Assembly (NCBI GenBank): GCA_963539215.1
Contig: CAUTJT010000006.1
Span: 31,118-95,117 of the forward strand
Reading direction: 5' to 3'
Source: CAURNT01 sp963539215
GTDB lineage: Bacteria > Fusobacteriota > Fusobacteriia > Fusobacteriales > Leptotrichiaceae
Length of the DNA: 64,000 nucleotides
Both the position numbers and the translations under genes were made by a program. This document shows positions 16,998 through 25,191 of the stretch, piece after piece (positions within the stretch are counted from its first letter, which is position 1; the number at the start of each line of letters is the position of its first letter). The notes beneath the pieces are model-generated. The model ran no database searches and was not told the DNA's origin. It saw only the letters and a program-made list of their open reading frames with translations.

Positions 16998-19112
16998 ATG
17001 AAAGTAGTAAAAAGAGATGGTAGAGAAGTTGAGTTTGATGCTAATAAAATAAAGGTTGCTATAAGAAAAGCAAATAATGAAGTAGATATTAGCGAAAGAG
17101 TTTCTGAAGAGAAAATCGAAAATATTGTACAAGATATTGTTGAAAAACAAATTAATAGTGTTGAAGATATACAAGATTTTATAGAAAAAAATCTTGTTGA
17201 AGCAGGTCTATATAAATTATCTAAAAAGTATATAGTATATAGATATACTAGATCTTTAGTTAGAGAGGCAAATACTACTGATGAATCTATTTTATCCCTT
17301 GTAAAAAATTCTAATAAAGAAGTGGGAGAAGAAAATTCAAATAAAAATTCAGCTGTAGCTTCAACTCAGCGTGATCTTATAGCTGGAGAGGTAAGTAAGG
17401 ATTTAACACGTAGAATATTATTACCTAAAAAGATAAGTGATGCTCATAAAGATGGAGTATTACATTTTCATGATTCAGATTATTTTATTCAAAATATATT
17501 TAATTGTTGTTTAGTAGATATTAAGAATATGTTTGAACATGGTACAGTTATGAATGGTAAGCTTATAGAAACTCCTAAAAGTTTTCAAGTTGCTTGTACT
17601 GTTATGACTCAGATTATAGCAGCAGTTGCTAGTGGACAATATGGTGGTCAAAGTATTAATATTAGTCATTTAGGAAAGTATTTAAGATATAGTAGAGATA
17701 AATACTACAATAGATATAAAAAAGAGTTTTCTGAATTAAATGATGAAATGATAAATAGATTAGTAGAAGAAAGAATAAGAGAAGAATTAAGAAGTGGAGT
17801 ACAAACTATACAATATCAAATTAATACTCTTATGACAACTAATGGTCAATCTCCTTTTGTGACTCTATTTTTAGATATAGATAGTGAAAAGGAATATCAA
17901 GATGAGGTTGCATTGATAATAGAAGAAATATTAAAACAAAGATATGAAGGTATAAAAAATGAAGAAGGAGTTTATGTAACTTCAGCTTTCCCTAAATTAG
18001 TATATGTTTTAAATGAAGATAATATATTTAAGGGGGGAAAATATGATTATCTTACAGATATAGCTATAAAGTGTTCTAGTCGTAGAATGTATCCAGACTA
18101 TATTAGTTCAAAAATAATGAAAGAAAATTATGAGGGAAATGTTTTCTCTCCTATGGGATGTAGATCATTTTTATCACCTTATAAAGATGAAAATGGAGAA
18201 TATAAGTTTGAAGGAAGATTTAATCAAGGTGTAGTAAGTCTTAACTTAGTTCAAATAGCAATACTTAGTAAAACAGAAGAGGAATATTTTAAATTATTAG
18301 AAGAAAGATTAGAGTTATGTTTTGAAGCTTTAATGATGAGACATAATAGACTTAAAGGCACTCTTTCAGATATATCTCCTATACATTGGCAATATGGAGC
18401 TATAGCACGTCTTAAAAAAGGGGAAAAAATAGATAGGTATTTAATGGATGGGTATTCTACAATTTCTTTAGGATATATAGGAATATATGAAGCTACTAAA
18501 TTGATAACTGGAGAGACTCATACTACTGATAAAGGTAGAACTTTTGCGATAAAACTTATGAAAAAATTGGAAGATACAGTCAATAAATGGAAAAAAGAAA
18601 CTGGTATAGGATTTGGTCTTTATGGAACACCTGCTGAAAGTTTATGTTATAGATTTGCAAAGATAGATAAGGAAAAATTTGGAAGTATAAAAGATGTCAC
18701 AGATAAAGGTTATTACACGAATTCTTATCATGTAGATGTAAGGGAAGAAATAAATATATTTGATAAATTTAAATTTGAATCAGAATTTCAAAAAATTTCA
18801 AGTGGTGGAGCAATATCATATGGAGAAATACCTAATATGAGTAAGAATTTAGATGCTCTTAAAGAAGTTGTTAAATATATATATGATAATATACAATATG
18901 CAGAATTTAATACAAAGAGTGATTATTGTCATGTTTGTGGATTTGATGAAGAAATAATAGTTAATTCTGAAAATCAATGGGAGTGTCCACAATGTCATAA
19001 TAAAGATAAGTCTAGAATGAATGTAATAAGAAGAACTTGTGGATATCTTGGTGAAAATTATTGGAATGAAGGAAAAACTCGTGAAATAAGAAAAAGGGTA
19101 TTACACTTATGA
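16998..19112 (+). CDS. nrdD: Anaerobic (class III) ribonucleoside-triphosphate reductase
   Basis: NrdD makes dNTPs from NTPs without oxygen using a glycyl radical installed by NrdG. An N-terminal ATP-cone starts at once (VVKRDGREVEFD), giving allosteric control by ATP/dATP. The C-terminus has a zinc site of four Cys (CHVC and CPQC) and the glycyl radical loop RTCGYLG with Gly682. Length is 704 aa from ATG 16998, which has GGGG seven bases upstream; the longer frame from a TTG at 16971 would start inside the palindromic NrdR box and is rejected. nrdG overlaps the end by four bases (ATGA). Expression is probably repressed by NrdR. Confidence 0.97.
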   Translation: MKVVKRDGREVEFDANKIKVAIRKANNEVDISERVSEEKIENIVQDIVEKQINSVEDIQDFIEKNLVEAGLYKLSKKYIVYRYTRSLVREANTTDESILSLVKNSNKEVGEENSNKNSAVASTQRDLIAGEVSKDLTRRILLPKKISDAHKDGVLHFHDSDYFIQNIFNCCLVDIKNMFEHGTVMNGKLIETPKSFQVACTVMTQIIAAVASGQYGGQSINISHLGKYLRYSRDKYYNRYKKEFSELNDEMINRLVEERIREELRSGVQTIQYQINTLMTTNGQSPFVTLFLDIDSEKEYQDEVALIIEEILKQRYEGIKNEEGVYVTSAFPKLVYVLNEDNIFKGGKYDYLTDIAIKCSSRRMYPDYISSKIMKENYEGNVFSPMGCRSFLSPYKDENGEYKFEGRFNQGVVSLNLVQIAILSKTEEEYFKLLEERLELCFEALMMRHNRLKGTLSDISPIHWQYGAIARLKKGEKIDRYLMDGYSTISLGYIGIYEATKLITGETHTTDKGRTFAIKLMKKLEDTVNKWKKETGIGFGLYGTPAESLCYRFAKIDKEKFGSIKDVTDKGYYTNSYHVDVREEINIFDKFKFESEFQKISSGGAISYGEIPNMSKNLDALKEVVKYIYDNIQYAEFNTKSDYCHVCGFDEEIIVNSENQWECPQCHNKDKSRMNVIRRTCGYLGENYWNEGKTREIRKRVLHL

Positions 19113-19720
19113 GACTTTCAAGTATTAAAAAAACTGATGTTGCAAATGGACCAGGAATAAGGGTAAGTATATTTGTTAGTGGATGTAGACATTTATGCAA
19201 AGGATGTTTTAATAGTGATATTTGGGATTTTAAAAAAGGGGAAGAGTTTACTGAAGATGATATTGAGGAAATATTAAGCTTGGCAGGGAAGGAATATATA
19301 CAAGGGGTAACACTTCTTGGGGGTGAGCCTCTTGACCCTATGAATACTAAGGGTATACTCAAAATTGTTAAAAAATTGAAATTAGAGCTTCCTAATAAAG
19401 ATATATGGTGTTTTACAGGTTTTATGTATGAATATATACGTGATGTGATGATTCCTATATATCCTGAAATAGGAGAAATATTATCTCTTGTAGATGTACT
19501 TATAGATGGACGTTTTGAAATAGATTATTTAGATTTAAAATTAAAATTTAGAGGTTCGAAAAATCAAAGAGTAATAGATTTAAGAAAAACAGAAAAGAGT
19601 AAGGAGATAGTATGGGCTCTTCCTCCAGAAGATGGTATTGACAAGTATATAGAACTTAAGGATAGAGAATTAATGGAGAAAAGTTTAGATAGAATTATTA
19701 GAAAAGGGTTTCAAAGATAA
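19109..19720 (+). CDS. nrdG: Anaerobic ribonucleotide reductase activating protein (radical SAM)
   Basis: NrdG is the radical-SAM activase that generates the glycyl radical on NrdD. The 4Fe-4S ligands are C26-x3-C30-x2-C33 in SGCRHLCKGCF, and GGEPL near residue 72 is the SAM-binding motif. The length of 203 aa is slightly long for the family. The start codon overlaps the nrdD stop (ATGA), indicating coupled translation. The gene ends inside a bidirectional hairpin shared with the convergent OsmC gene. Confidence 0.95.
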   Translation: MRLSSIKKTDVANGPGIRVSIFVSGCRHLCKGCFNSDIWDFKKGEEFTEDDIEEILSLAGKEYIQGVTLLGGEPLDPMNTKGILKIVKKLKLELPNKDIWCFTGFMYEYIRDVMIPIYPEIGEILSLVDVLIDGRFEIDYLDLKLKFRGSKNQRVIDLRKTEKSKEIVWALPPEDGIDKYIELKDRELMEKSLDRIIRKGFQR

Positions 19721-19739
19721 AAATCTAAGAAACCCTTTT
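19702..19739. terminator. Bidirectional terminator between nrdG and osmC-like gene
   Basis: Eleven-base stem AAAAGGGTTTC (19702-19712) / GAAACCCTTTT (19729-19739), with a smaller AGAT/ATCT pairing inside the loop. The left arm is part of the nrdG coding end and the right arm ends three bases from the OsmC stop, so one hairpin serves both strands. Confidence 0.8.
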
Positions 19740-19742
19740 ATT

Positions 19743-20120
19743 TTAATATTGGATACTATTTACAAAATAACTTATTTTTATATCAGATGTTAACATTTGA
19801 GAAACAATACATTTATCTTTTACATATTCAACGATTTTACCTACTTCATCATTTTCAACTTCTTTGTTCATTGTAATACGAATTTCTATAGTAAAGTCAT
19901 CAACATTAGTATCAACCTCAGTTTCTATTACTATTCCTTCAAGTTTATTTACTATACAATAACCTCTAACACACATAGTCACACAACCACTAAGTGCTGA
20001 AGATAAAACTCCAACTGGAGTAGTTCCAAATCTTTTTTTTCTATCCATAGTATAGCTAAATCCATCTGTATTTGAATTTACTAACCATCCTGCTTCTGAT
20101 ATTGCTTTTGTTTTATACAT
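19743..20120 (-). CDS. OsmC/Ohr family protein
   Basis: OsmC/Ohr proteins are small thiol peroxidases that reduce organic hydroperoxides using two cysteines. Here the first Cys lies in ALSGCVTMCVRGY (about residues 43-55) and the second in DKCIVSQML near residue 108, matching the family layout, although an extra Cys makes the assignment of the catalytic first Cys uncertain. Length is 125 aa, at the short end. AAGGAGG precedes the start. It lies 12 bases downstream of the PTS IIC gene on the same strand, so it is probably transcribed from that gene's promoter. A peroxide-protective function is inferred from family only. Confidence 0.85.
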   Translation of the reverse strand: MYKTKAISEAGWLVNSNTDGFSYTMDRKKRFGTTPVGVLSSALSGCVTMCVRGYCIVNKLEGIVIETEVDTNVDDFTIEIRITMNKEVENDEVGKIVEYVKDKCIVSQMLTSDIKISYFVNSIQY

Positions 20121-20132
20121 ATCTTTTCCTCC

Positions 20133-21461
20133 TTATTTTTCTTTTTTAAATTTAATATAAGAATACATATATATTATAGCAAATAATATAAATAATATTA
20201 TACCATATATTTTAAATTGTAAGAAAGCTGTTATAACCCATCTAAATATAGGGGATTCTAAACAATAATAACTTACTAATTGTGTTGCTTTGATATCAAG
20301 TTGTGAAAATGTTCTAGTAACATCAGTTATTGCTGGAGCAAAAAAACTTGAAACCATAAAGTAAAAAGGACTAAAAATAGTTGATAGAATTAATGCTTTT
20401 AATAAATTTCTATTTGCCACTATTATAGCAGGTACTACAACCATAGTATTTACTAAACCAGGAAGTGGTAATATACTGCTTAATCCTAATTTAGAAAGAA
20501 TGATGGCTAATATTAAAGTAATAGGTATTAATAATACTGATACTACCCAAAGTTCGTGTACTCCAGAAAGAACAGTCCAATCTAAACCTATGTATATATC
20601 TCTACCTTCATATTTTTTTTCCATATATGTTTTAGCATATTGAGATACTGGAGTTAAAGCTTTTACAAACAAGAATGAAACTGTTGGTAAAAGTACAAGT
20701 GTAGTTGCTAATTTTATAGCTATTTCAACACTATCTTTTATAGAATATCCAGCAAATACTGAAAGAACTAGTCCTATTAGTGCTCCCATTACAGCATCTT
20801 CTGAAAGAATTCCAATCTTTTTCTTTATATGGTCTAAATCAAAATTACTTTCACGAATAAATTTAATTTTATCTAAAATATCATTTACAGGTTTCATAAG
20901 AGTTGCTTCTATAATACAAGCATTTGTAGTTACAGTTCTTGGTATTCCAGACATTTCTTCCATTCTATGTGCTAGAGATTCTGCAGTTTTAAGTTCAAGT
21001 ATTATATGAATTATAGCTGCTATGAATCCTAGTATAGTAGATCCTGTAAGTATAGAAACTATAGCTGCAGTGAATATTTTAGTCCATACATTAAAAATAT
21101 CGACATTTAATATATTTGTAAGATGGAAATGTATCATAAATACATTTATTAATATTTGTAAGGGAAACATAATAATAGAATATTTCCATGCGAAAGCAAC
21201 TGCTACCATAGGTGAAAATCCAAGATCTATTACATTTAGTGTGATACCTGTATTTTTTACAAAATTAGTTGCAACAGGGCTTATAGTTTCAAACATAAAG
21301 CCTACAACTACATTTATAGAAGTAAATGCAACAGCAAGCATAAGTGCAGAAAAAATAGCATCTTTGAATTTCATTTTAACAATTAATCCTATTATTACAA
21401 TTATAATAGGTAAAAGTATAGTAGGTCCAAGACCTAAAAATTGTGATAAAAATTGAAACAT
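20133..21461 (-). CDS. PTS galactitol-type permease, EIIC component (GatC family)
   Basis: A polytopic membrane permease of the phosphotransferase system. Its opening FLGLGPTILLPIIIVI, the block NVDIFNVWTK, and repeated hydrophobic segments (about ten or more) match EIIC-Gat. It has about 442 residues. The start at 21461 (MFQFLSQF) is chosen because AGGAGAG lies six bases upstream on the minus strand; a TTG 14 codons further up has no ribosome site and lies at the -10. No EIIA or EIIB gene is adjacent, so it is an orphan IIC or uses components encoded elsewhere. HPr is encoded at 42989-43255. The sugar is not known; galactitol is only the family name. Confidence 0.88.
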   Translation of the reverse strand: MFQFLSQFLGLGPTILLPIIIVIIGLIVKMKFKDAIFSALMLAVAFTSINVVVGFMFETISPVATNFVKNTGITLNVIDLGFSPMVAVAFAWKYSIIMFPLQILINVFMIHFHLTNILNVDIFNVWTKIFTAAIVSILTGSTILGFIAAIIHIILELKTAESLAHRMEEMSGIPRTVTTNACIIEATLMKPVNDILDKIKFIRESNFDLDHIKKKIGILSEDAVMGALIGLVLSVFAGYSIKDSVEIAIKLATTLVLLPTVSFLFVKALTPVSQYAKTYMEKKYEGRDIYIGLDWTVLSGVHELWVVSVLLIPITLILAIILSKLGLSSILPLPGLVNTMVVVPAIIVANRNLLKALILSTIFSPFYFMVSSFFAPAITDVTRTFSQLDIKATQLVSYYCLESPIFRWVITAFLQFKIYGIILFILFAIIYMYSYIKFKKEK

Positions 21462-21491
21462 TTTCTCTCCTAATTCTTTTTGTATAGTGAA

Positions 21492-21520
21492 ATTATAATT
21501 CAAAGAAAGATATAAGTCAA
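21492..21520 (-). promoter_or_regulatory. Strong promoter of gatC-like/osmC operon
   Basis: Read on the minus strand: -35 TTGACT (21520-21515), 17-base spacer, perfect -10 TATAAT (21497-21492). The start site would be about 25 bases before the ATG at 21461. Confidence 0.75.
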
Positions 21521-21534
21521 GAGCAAAAAGTTAA

Positions 21535-21563
21535 TTGAAAAAAATAATAAATTGTAATATAAT
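21535..21563 (+). promoter_or_regulatory. Strong promoter of histidine phosphatase operon
   Basis: -35 TTGAAA (21535-21540), 17-base spacer, perfect -10 TATAAT (21558-21563). The -35 of the divergent minus-strand promoter is only 14 bases away, so the two could share regulation. Confidence 0.75.
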
Positions 21564-21596
21564 TAAAATTGAATAGAAAGAGGGAATAATAAATAT

Positions 21597-22574
21597 ATGA
21601 AAAAATTAATAATATTTAGTAGGCATGGATTAAGATACCCATTATTAAAATATGAAACGATGTCTGGAATAATAAGTAAAGAAGATATAAATTGGGATTT
21701 TGATGAAGGAATGCTTACTGAAAAAGGTGAACTTTTAGAATTTAAATTAGGATTATTTTTGAGAAAATATATAAAAAAATTTGGCAAAAAATTTGATAAA
21801 ATAGAATTTAGTTCAAATTCTATAAAAAGAACTGTAGCAACAGCAAGAATACTTGCATCGGCTATGTTTCCATATAGAGAAATAGATGTTAAATTTAAAG
21901 ATAAGAATTATAATACAATGGAAAGTGATTTTAATATATATTTAAGTAGTTTAGATATAAATAAAGAAAAGTTAAGAAAACTTGATGAAAGATTAATTCC
22001 AGAGTACACAAGACTTGAAGAGATTTTAAATATAGATAGAAATACCTTAGTTAATATAGGTTCTAATATAAAAATTGGAGAAAATGGGTTTTTGATGTCT
22101 GATGGGGCTTTTAAAATAGCAACAGATATAGTTGATATGTATATTTTAAAGTATTTTGAAGGATTTAATGAAGAAGATATATTTCGAAGTGATAACTTTT
22201 ATAATGATTTAGAATTTTTATCTGAAATAAAAGATTCGCTTTTAGATACTATATTTGGAGATTTAGATTATATAAATGATAGTCCAACTGAGATTACAAA
22301 ACTTATACAATCAAAAATTAATAATGATAATGATCTTGATTTTATAGTAGGACATGACTCCAATATTGCTACAATTTTTGCTAAATTAGGGATAAAAGTA
22401 GATTATAAGATATTGGAAAAATATCCAATAGGAGCTAAATTGTTATTTAAGGTATATGAAGATAATTCTTTTGATTTAGAATTAATATATTATAATCCTA
22501 CAAGTATAAGAAACATGGATGATAATGATCCTGTTATAGTTAAGTTAGGAGAAAGGTTGAAATTTGAATATTAA
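21597..22574 (+). CDS. Histidine acid phosphatase family protein
   Basis: A branch-2 histidine phosphatase. The catalytic phosphohistidine motif RHGLRYP is at residues 9-15, further Arg residues follow in FSSNSIKRTVATARIL, and the proton-donor HD is in VGHDSNIATIFAK near residue 253. Length 325 aa. There is no signal peptide, unlike periplasmic phytase or glucose-1-phosphatase relatives, so it probably acts in the cytoplasm on an unknown phosphomonoester. The ATG at 21597 has AGAGGGA 8-14 bases upstream. The next gene starts before this one ends, so they form an operon with the deacetylase, NfeD and SPFH genes. Confidence 0.85.
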   Translation: MKKLIIFSRHGLRYPLLKYETMSGIISKEDINWDFDEGMLTEKGELLEFKLGLFLRKYIKKFGKKFDKIEFSSNSIKRTVATARILASAMFPYREIDVKFKDKNYNTMESDFNIYLSSLDINKEKLRKLDERLIPEYTRLEEILNIDRNTLVNIGSNIKIGENGFLMSDGAFKIATDIVDMYILKYFEGFNEEDIFRSDNFYNDLEFLSEIKDSLLDTIFGDLDYINDSPTEITKLIQSKINNDNDLDFIVGHDSNIATIFAKLGIKVDYKILEKYPIGAKLLFKVYEDNSFDLELIYYNPTSIRNMDDNDPVIVKLGERLKFEY

Positions 22575-23721
22575 AATTATGAAGAAATTAGGTGTATTTT
22601 TATCTTTTTTTATTTTATTTTCATGTGGTAATAAAACTAGTGTAGATATAGAAGAAAAGAGATATATTGAAAATAAAAAAGAAAAATTGAATGTTGAAGA
22701 AAAAAAAGAAGAATTAAATGTAATAGACAATAATGAAAATACTAATAATATAGAAAAAATATTACAAGAAAAAGAAAAGGAAGAAATTCAAGTTGAAGAA
22801 ATTAATAAAGGAGTATCTTCTTTCATGTTTAAAGATATAGAAGAAAATATAGATGAAAATGGTGATGTTACATATTATTCTAATAAATTGAATAGAAATA
22901 TTACATCAAGTGATATATTCAGAAATAGGTATAGATATATAATTAAAAGTATAGATTCTAATATAGATATTAATGATATTGATTTTTCAAAATTTAAATT
23001 TGAAAATGAAAATATAGTAGTAGGAAAAGATAAAAAAATTAATTTAGAATATACTAAATTTAAAAGAGTATTTAAAGCGGGACTAGGCTTGCCATCTATA
23101 TATGAAGGGGAAGAATTAATTGCTAAAAAAAGAGCTATAGACCCTAATAAAAAACATATAGCTTTTACTTTTGATGATGGTCCTGGTAATAAAAATCATG
23201 TATTAATAAGAGAAATATTTAATAAATATGATGAAAGAGCAACTTTTTATTTTGTAGGACTTAATGTTAAGAAAAATCCTAAAATGGTTCTACAAACTTA
23301 TTTAGATGGTCATGAAATTTCAAATCATACATATGATCATAAAAATCTTTCAAAAATAAGTAAATCACAAATAATAGATGAAATATTAAAAACGGATGAC
23401 TTAATATATTCTATTACAGGTTATGATAGTAAGGATGTAAGACCTCCTTACGGAGCATATAACTCAAATGTTGTTGATATACTTGGAGGTAAAAGACATG
23501 TAATATTGTGGAATGTAGATTCAGAAGATTGGAAAAATAGAAATACTGAAGTTATAATCTCTAGAGTATTGGATAAGGTAAAAGATGGAGATGTAGTTCT
23601 TTTCCATGATCTTTATTCTGAAACTTATGAGGCTATAAAATACATGGTTCCTATATTAAAAAGTAGGGGGTTTCAATTTGTAACTTATTCTGAATTAAAA
23701 GAAATAAAAGGAAGAAGGTAG
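22564..23721 (+). CDS. Lipoprotein polysaccharide deacetylase (NodB domain)
   Basis: A metal-dependent carbohydrate esterase family 4 enzyme, probably removing acetyl groups from peptidoglycan or another surface glycan. The N-terminus is a lipoprotein signal with lipobox LFSC near residue 21. A charged low-complexity linker follows (residues ~25-80, Glu/Lys rich). The NodB domain has TFDDGP at 202-207, the metal-binding HEISNHTYDH, RPPYGAYN, WNVDSEDW and VVLFHD. Length 385 aa. The start is uncertain: TTG 22564 has GAAAGG seven bases upstream and overlaps the previous gene; ATG 22579 gives the same signal peptide but no Shine-Dalgarno. I prefer the TTG. It is followed by nfeD five bases later. 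Confidence 0.87.
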   Translation: MNIKIMKKLGVFLSFFILFSCGNKTSVDIEEKRYIENKKEKLNVEEKKEELNVIDNNENTNNIEKILQEKEKEEIQVEEINKGVSSFMFKDIEENIDENGDVTYYSNKLNRNITSSDIFRNRYRYIIKSIDSNIDINDIDFSKFKFENENIVVGKDKKINLEYTKFKRVFKAGLGLPSIYEGEELIAKKRAIDPNKKHIAFTFDDGPGNKNHVLIREIFNKYDERATFYFVGLNVKKNPKMVLQTYLDGHEISNHTYDHKNLSKISKSQIIDEILKTDDLIYSITGYDSKDVRPPYGAYNSNVVDILGGKRHVILWNVDSEDWKNRNTEVIISRVLDKVKDGDVVLFHDLYSETYEAIKYMVPILKSRGFQFVTYSELKEIKGRR

Positions 23722-23726
23722 TTTTA

Positions 23727-24122
23727 ATGGAAATATATTTATGGTTAATTTTATTTACTGTTTTATCAGTAATAGAAATATTTACTGTTAATTTAGTGAC
23801 TATATGGTTCGCTTTATCTGCACTTATAGTATTTTTATTAAACTTAATATATGGTAGTTTAGAATCGAGTTCTGTTATATTTGCTGGACTTTCTGTATTG
23901 TTTTTAACAATACTTAAGCCTATATTTAAAAAATATTTTGAAAAAAGTATTGATGAAAGGGTAGGAGATATAGGAACTAAAGTTATTATAATAAATAAAG
24001 AAAATGATTATTATATAGTTAAATATAAAGGAGGAGAATGGGAGGCAATATCTAAAAATAAATATGAAATAGGTGATAAGGTAAAAATAATAGCTTTTGA
24101 AGGTAATAAAATAATAATATAG
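23727..24122 (+). CDS. NfeD-family membrane protein (short type)
   Basis: A short NfeD (YbbK/NfeD1b type) protein with two to three membrane segments in residues 1-65 (LWLILFTVLSVIEIFTVNLV, then IVFLLNLIYG and VIFAGLSVLFLTIL) and a C-terminal OB-fold domain (residues ~78-131, GDIGTKVIII to DKVKIIAFEG). NfeD proteins partner SPFH/stomatin proteins and affect membrane microdomain quality control. The SPFH partner starts 11 bases downstream, a classic pairing that supports the call. Length 131 aa. It lacks the N-terminal ClpP-like protease domain of long NfeD. Confidence 0.9.
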   Translation: MEIYLWLILFTVLSVIEIFTVNLVTIWFALSALIVFLLNLIYGSLESSSVIFAGLSVLFLTILKPIFKKYFEKSIDERVGDIGTKVIIINKENDYYIVKYKGGEWEAISKNKYEIGDKVKIIAFEGNKIII

Positions 24123-24133
24123 GAGGAATAAAA

Positions 24134-25006
24134 ATGATTTTAGGTATTTTATTAGTAATAATAGTTTTATTAGTTACAACAGGAATAAGAATAGTTCCAG
24201 AAGCTCAGGTTCATGTTGTTGAAAGATTAGGTAAATATTCAGGAGTATTGAATTCAGGACTTAATTTTATTAATCCTTTCATAGATAGAATTTCTAAAAA
24301 GGTAACATTGAAAGAGCAAGTAGTAGATTTTGATCCACAAGGGGTAATTACAAAAGATAATGCAACTATGCAAATAGATACAGTTGTATATTTCCAAATA
24401 ACAGACCCTAAATTATATACTTATGGAGTAGAAAGACCATTAGCTGCTATAGAAAATTTAACTGCAACAACTTTAAGAAATATAATAGGAGATATGACAG
24501 TAGATGAAACTCTTACAAGTCGTGATACAATAAACAGTAAAATGCGTATGGAATTGGATGAGGCTACTGATCCTTGGGGTATAAAAGTAAATAGAGTTGA
24601 GTTAAAAAGTATAATACCTCCAACTGAAATAAGAGTTGCAATGGAAAAAGAAATGAAAGCAGAGCGTGAAAAAAGAGCAAAGATATTAGAAGCACAAGCT
24701 CAAAAAGAAAGTGCTATATTAGTTGCTGAAGGAGAAAAAACAGCAAGTATTTTAAGAGCTGAAGCAAAAAAAGAAGTTAGTATAAAAGAAGCAGAAGGTA
24801 AAGCTGAAGCCATACTTAAATTAAAACAAGCTGAAGCAGATGGATTAAAAATATTAAATGCATCTGATCCAAGTAAGGAAGTATTAACTTTAAGATCTCT
24901 TGAAAGTTTAGAAAAAGTTGCTAATGGAAATGCAACTAAAATATTTATACCAAGTGAATTACAAAATTTAACTTCTTTAATTGCAACAATTAGAGGAATA
25001 GATTAA
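24134..25006 (+). CDS. SPFH/stomatin-family membrane protein (QmcA-like)
   Basis: A slipin/stomatin-like SPFH protein. One N-terminal membrane segment (residues ~2-18) precedes the SPFH domain (RIVPEAQVHVVERLGKYSG onward). The domain contains FDPQGVITKDNATMQID and YGVERPLAAIENLTATTLR. A long charged helix, the Ala/Glu/Lys-rich stretch of residues ~180-240, is a predicted coiled coil for oligomerisation. Length 290 aa. These proteins form large membrane rings associated with FtsH-type proteases and NfeD partners; here NfeD lies just upstream. AGGAGG precedes the ATG by eight bases. A long hairpin follows the stop. Confidence 0.92.
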   Translation: MILGILLVIIVLLVTTGIRIVPEAQVHVVERLGKYSGVLNSGLNFINPFIDRISKKVTLKEQVVDFDPQGVITKDNATMQIDTVVYFQITDPKLYTYGVERPLAAIENLTATTLRNIIGDMTVDETLTSRDTINSKMRMELDEATDPWGIKVNRVELKSIIPPTEIRVAMEKEMKAEREKRAKILEAQAQKESAILVAEGEKTASILRAEAKKEVSIKEAEGKAEAILKLKQAEADGLKILNASDPSKEVLTLRSLESLEKVANGNATKIFIPSELQNLTSLIATIRGID

Positions 25007-25037
25007 TATAATTGAATAAAAATTAATGATTTATATT

Positions 25038-25091
25038 AAAAGTGTAGTAAATAGAAAATTAAGAAAAATTTTCTAATATTATTACACTTTT
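25038..25091 (+). terminator. Long AT-rich hairpin after SPFH gene, probable terminator
   Basis: Outer stem AAAAGTGTAGTAA (25038-25050) pairs with TTATTACACTTTT (25079-25091) with one G-U, and inner stem TAGAAAATT (25052-25060) pairs with AATTTTCTA (25067-25075) around a six-base loop. The 3' arm ends in T5. It is much longer than the other terminators in the window, and could also act as an mRNA 3'-end stabiliser. Confidence 0.6.
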
Positions 25092-25125
25092 TAAATTTAT
25101 TATATTTGATAAATAAGCTCAATAT

Positions 25126-25154
25126 TTGCTTTATAATCTAAAATATGATAAAAT
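25126..25154 (+). promoter_or_regulatory. Possible promoter of lytic transglycosylase gene
   Basis: -35-like TTGCTT (25126-25131), 17-base spacer, -10 TAAAAT (25149-25154). A perfect TATAAT at 25132-25137 also occurs but its best -35 (TTGATA at 25106) is 20 bases away. Either would give a leader for the ATG at 25192. Confidence 0.4.
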
Positions 25155-25191
25155 ACATTATATTCTAAATATAGAATATATGGAGGTAAGA

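Noticed and set aside
21462..21503. A TTG start extending the PTS IIC gene by 14 codons
   Set aside because: It overlaps the -10 box of the promoter. AGGAGAG precedes the internal ATG at 21461, and GatC proteins normally begin there.
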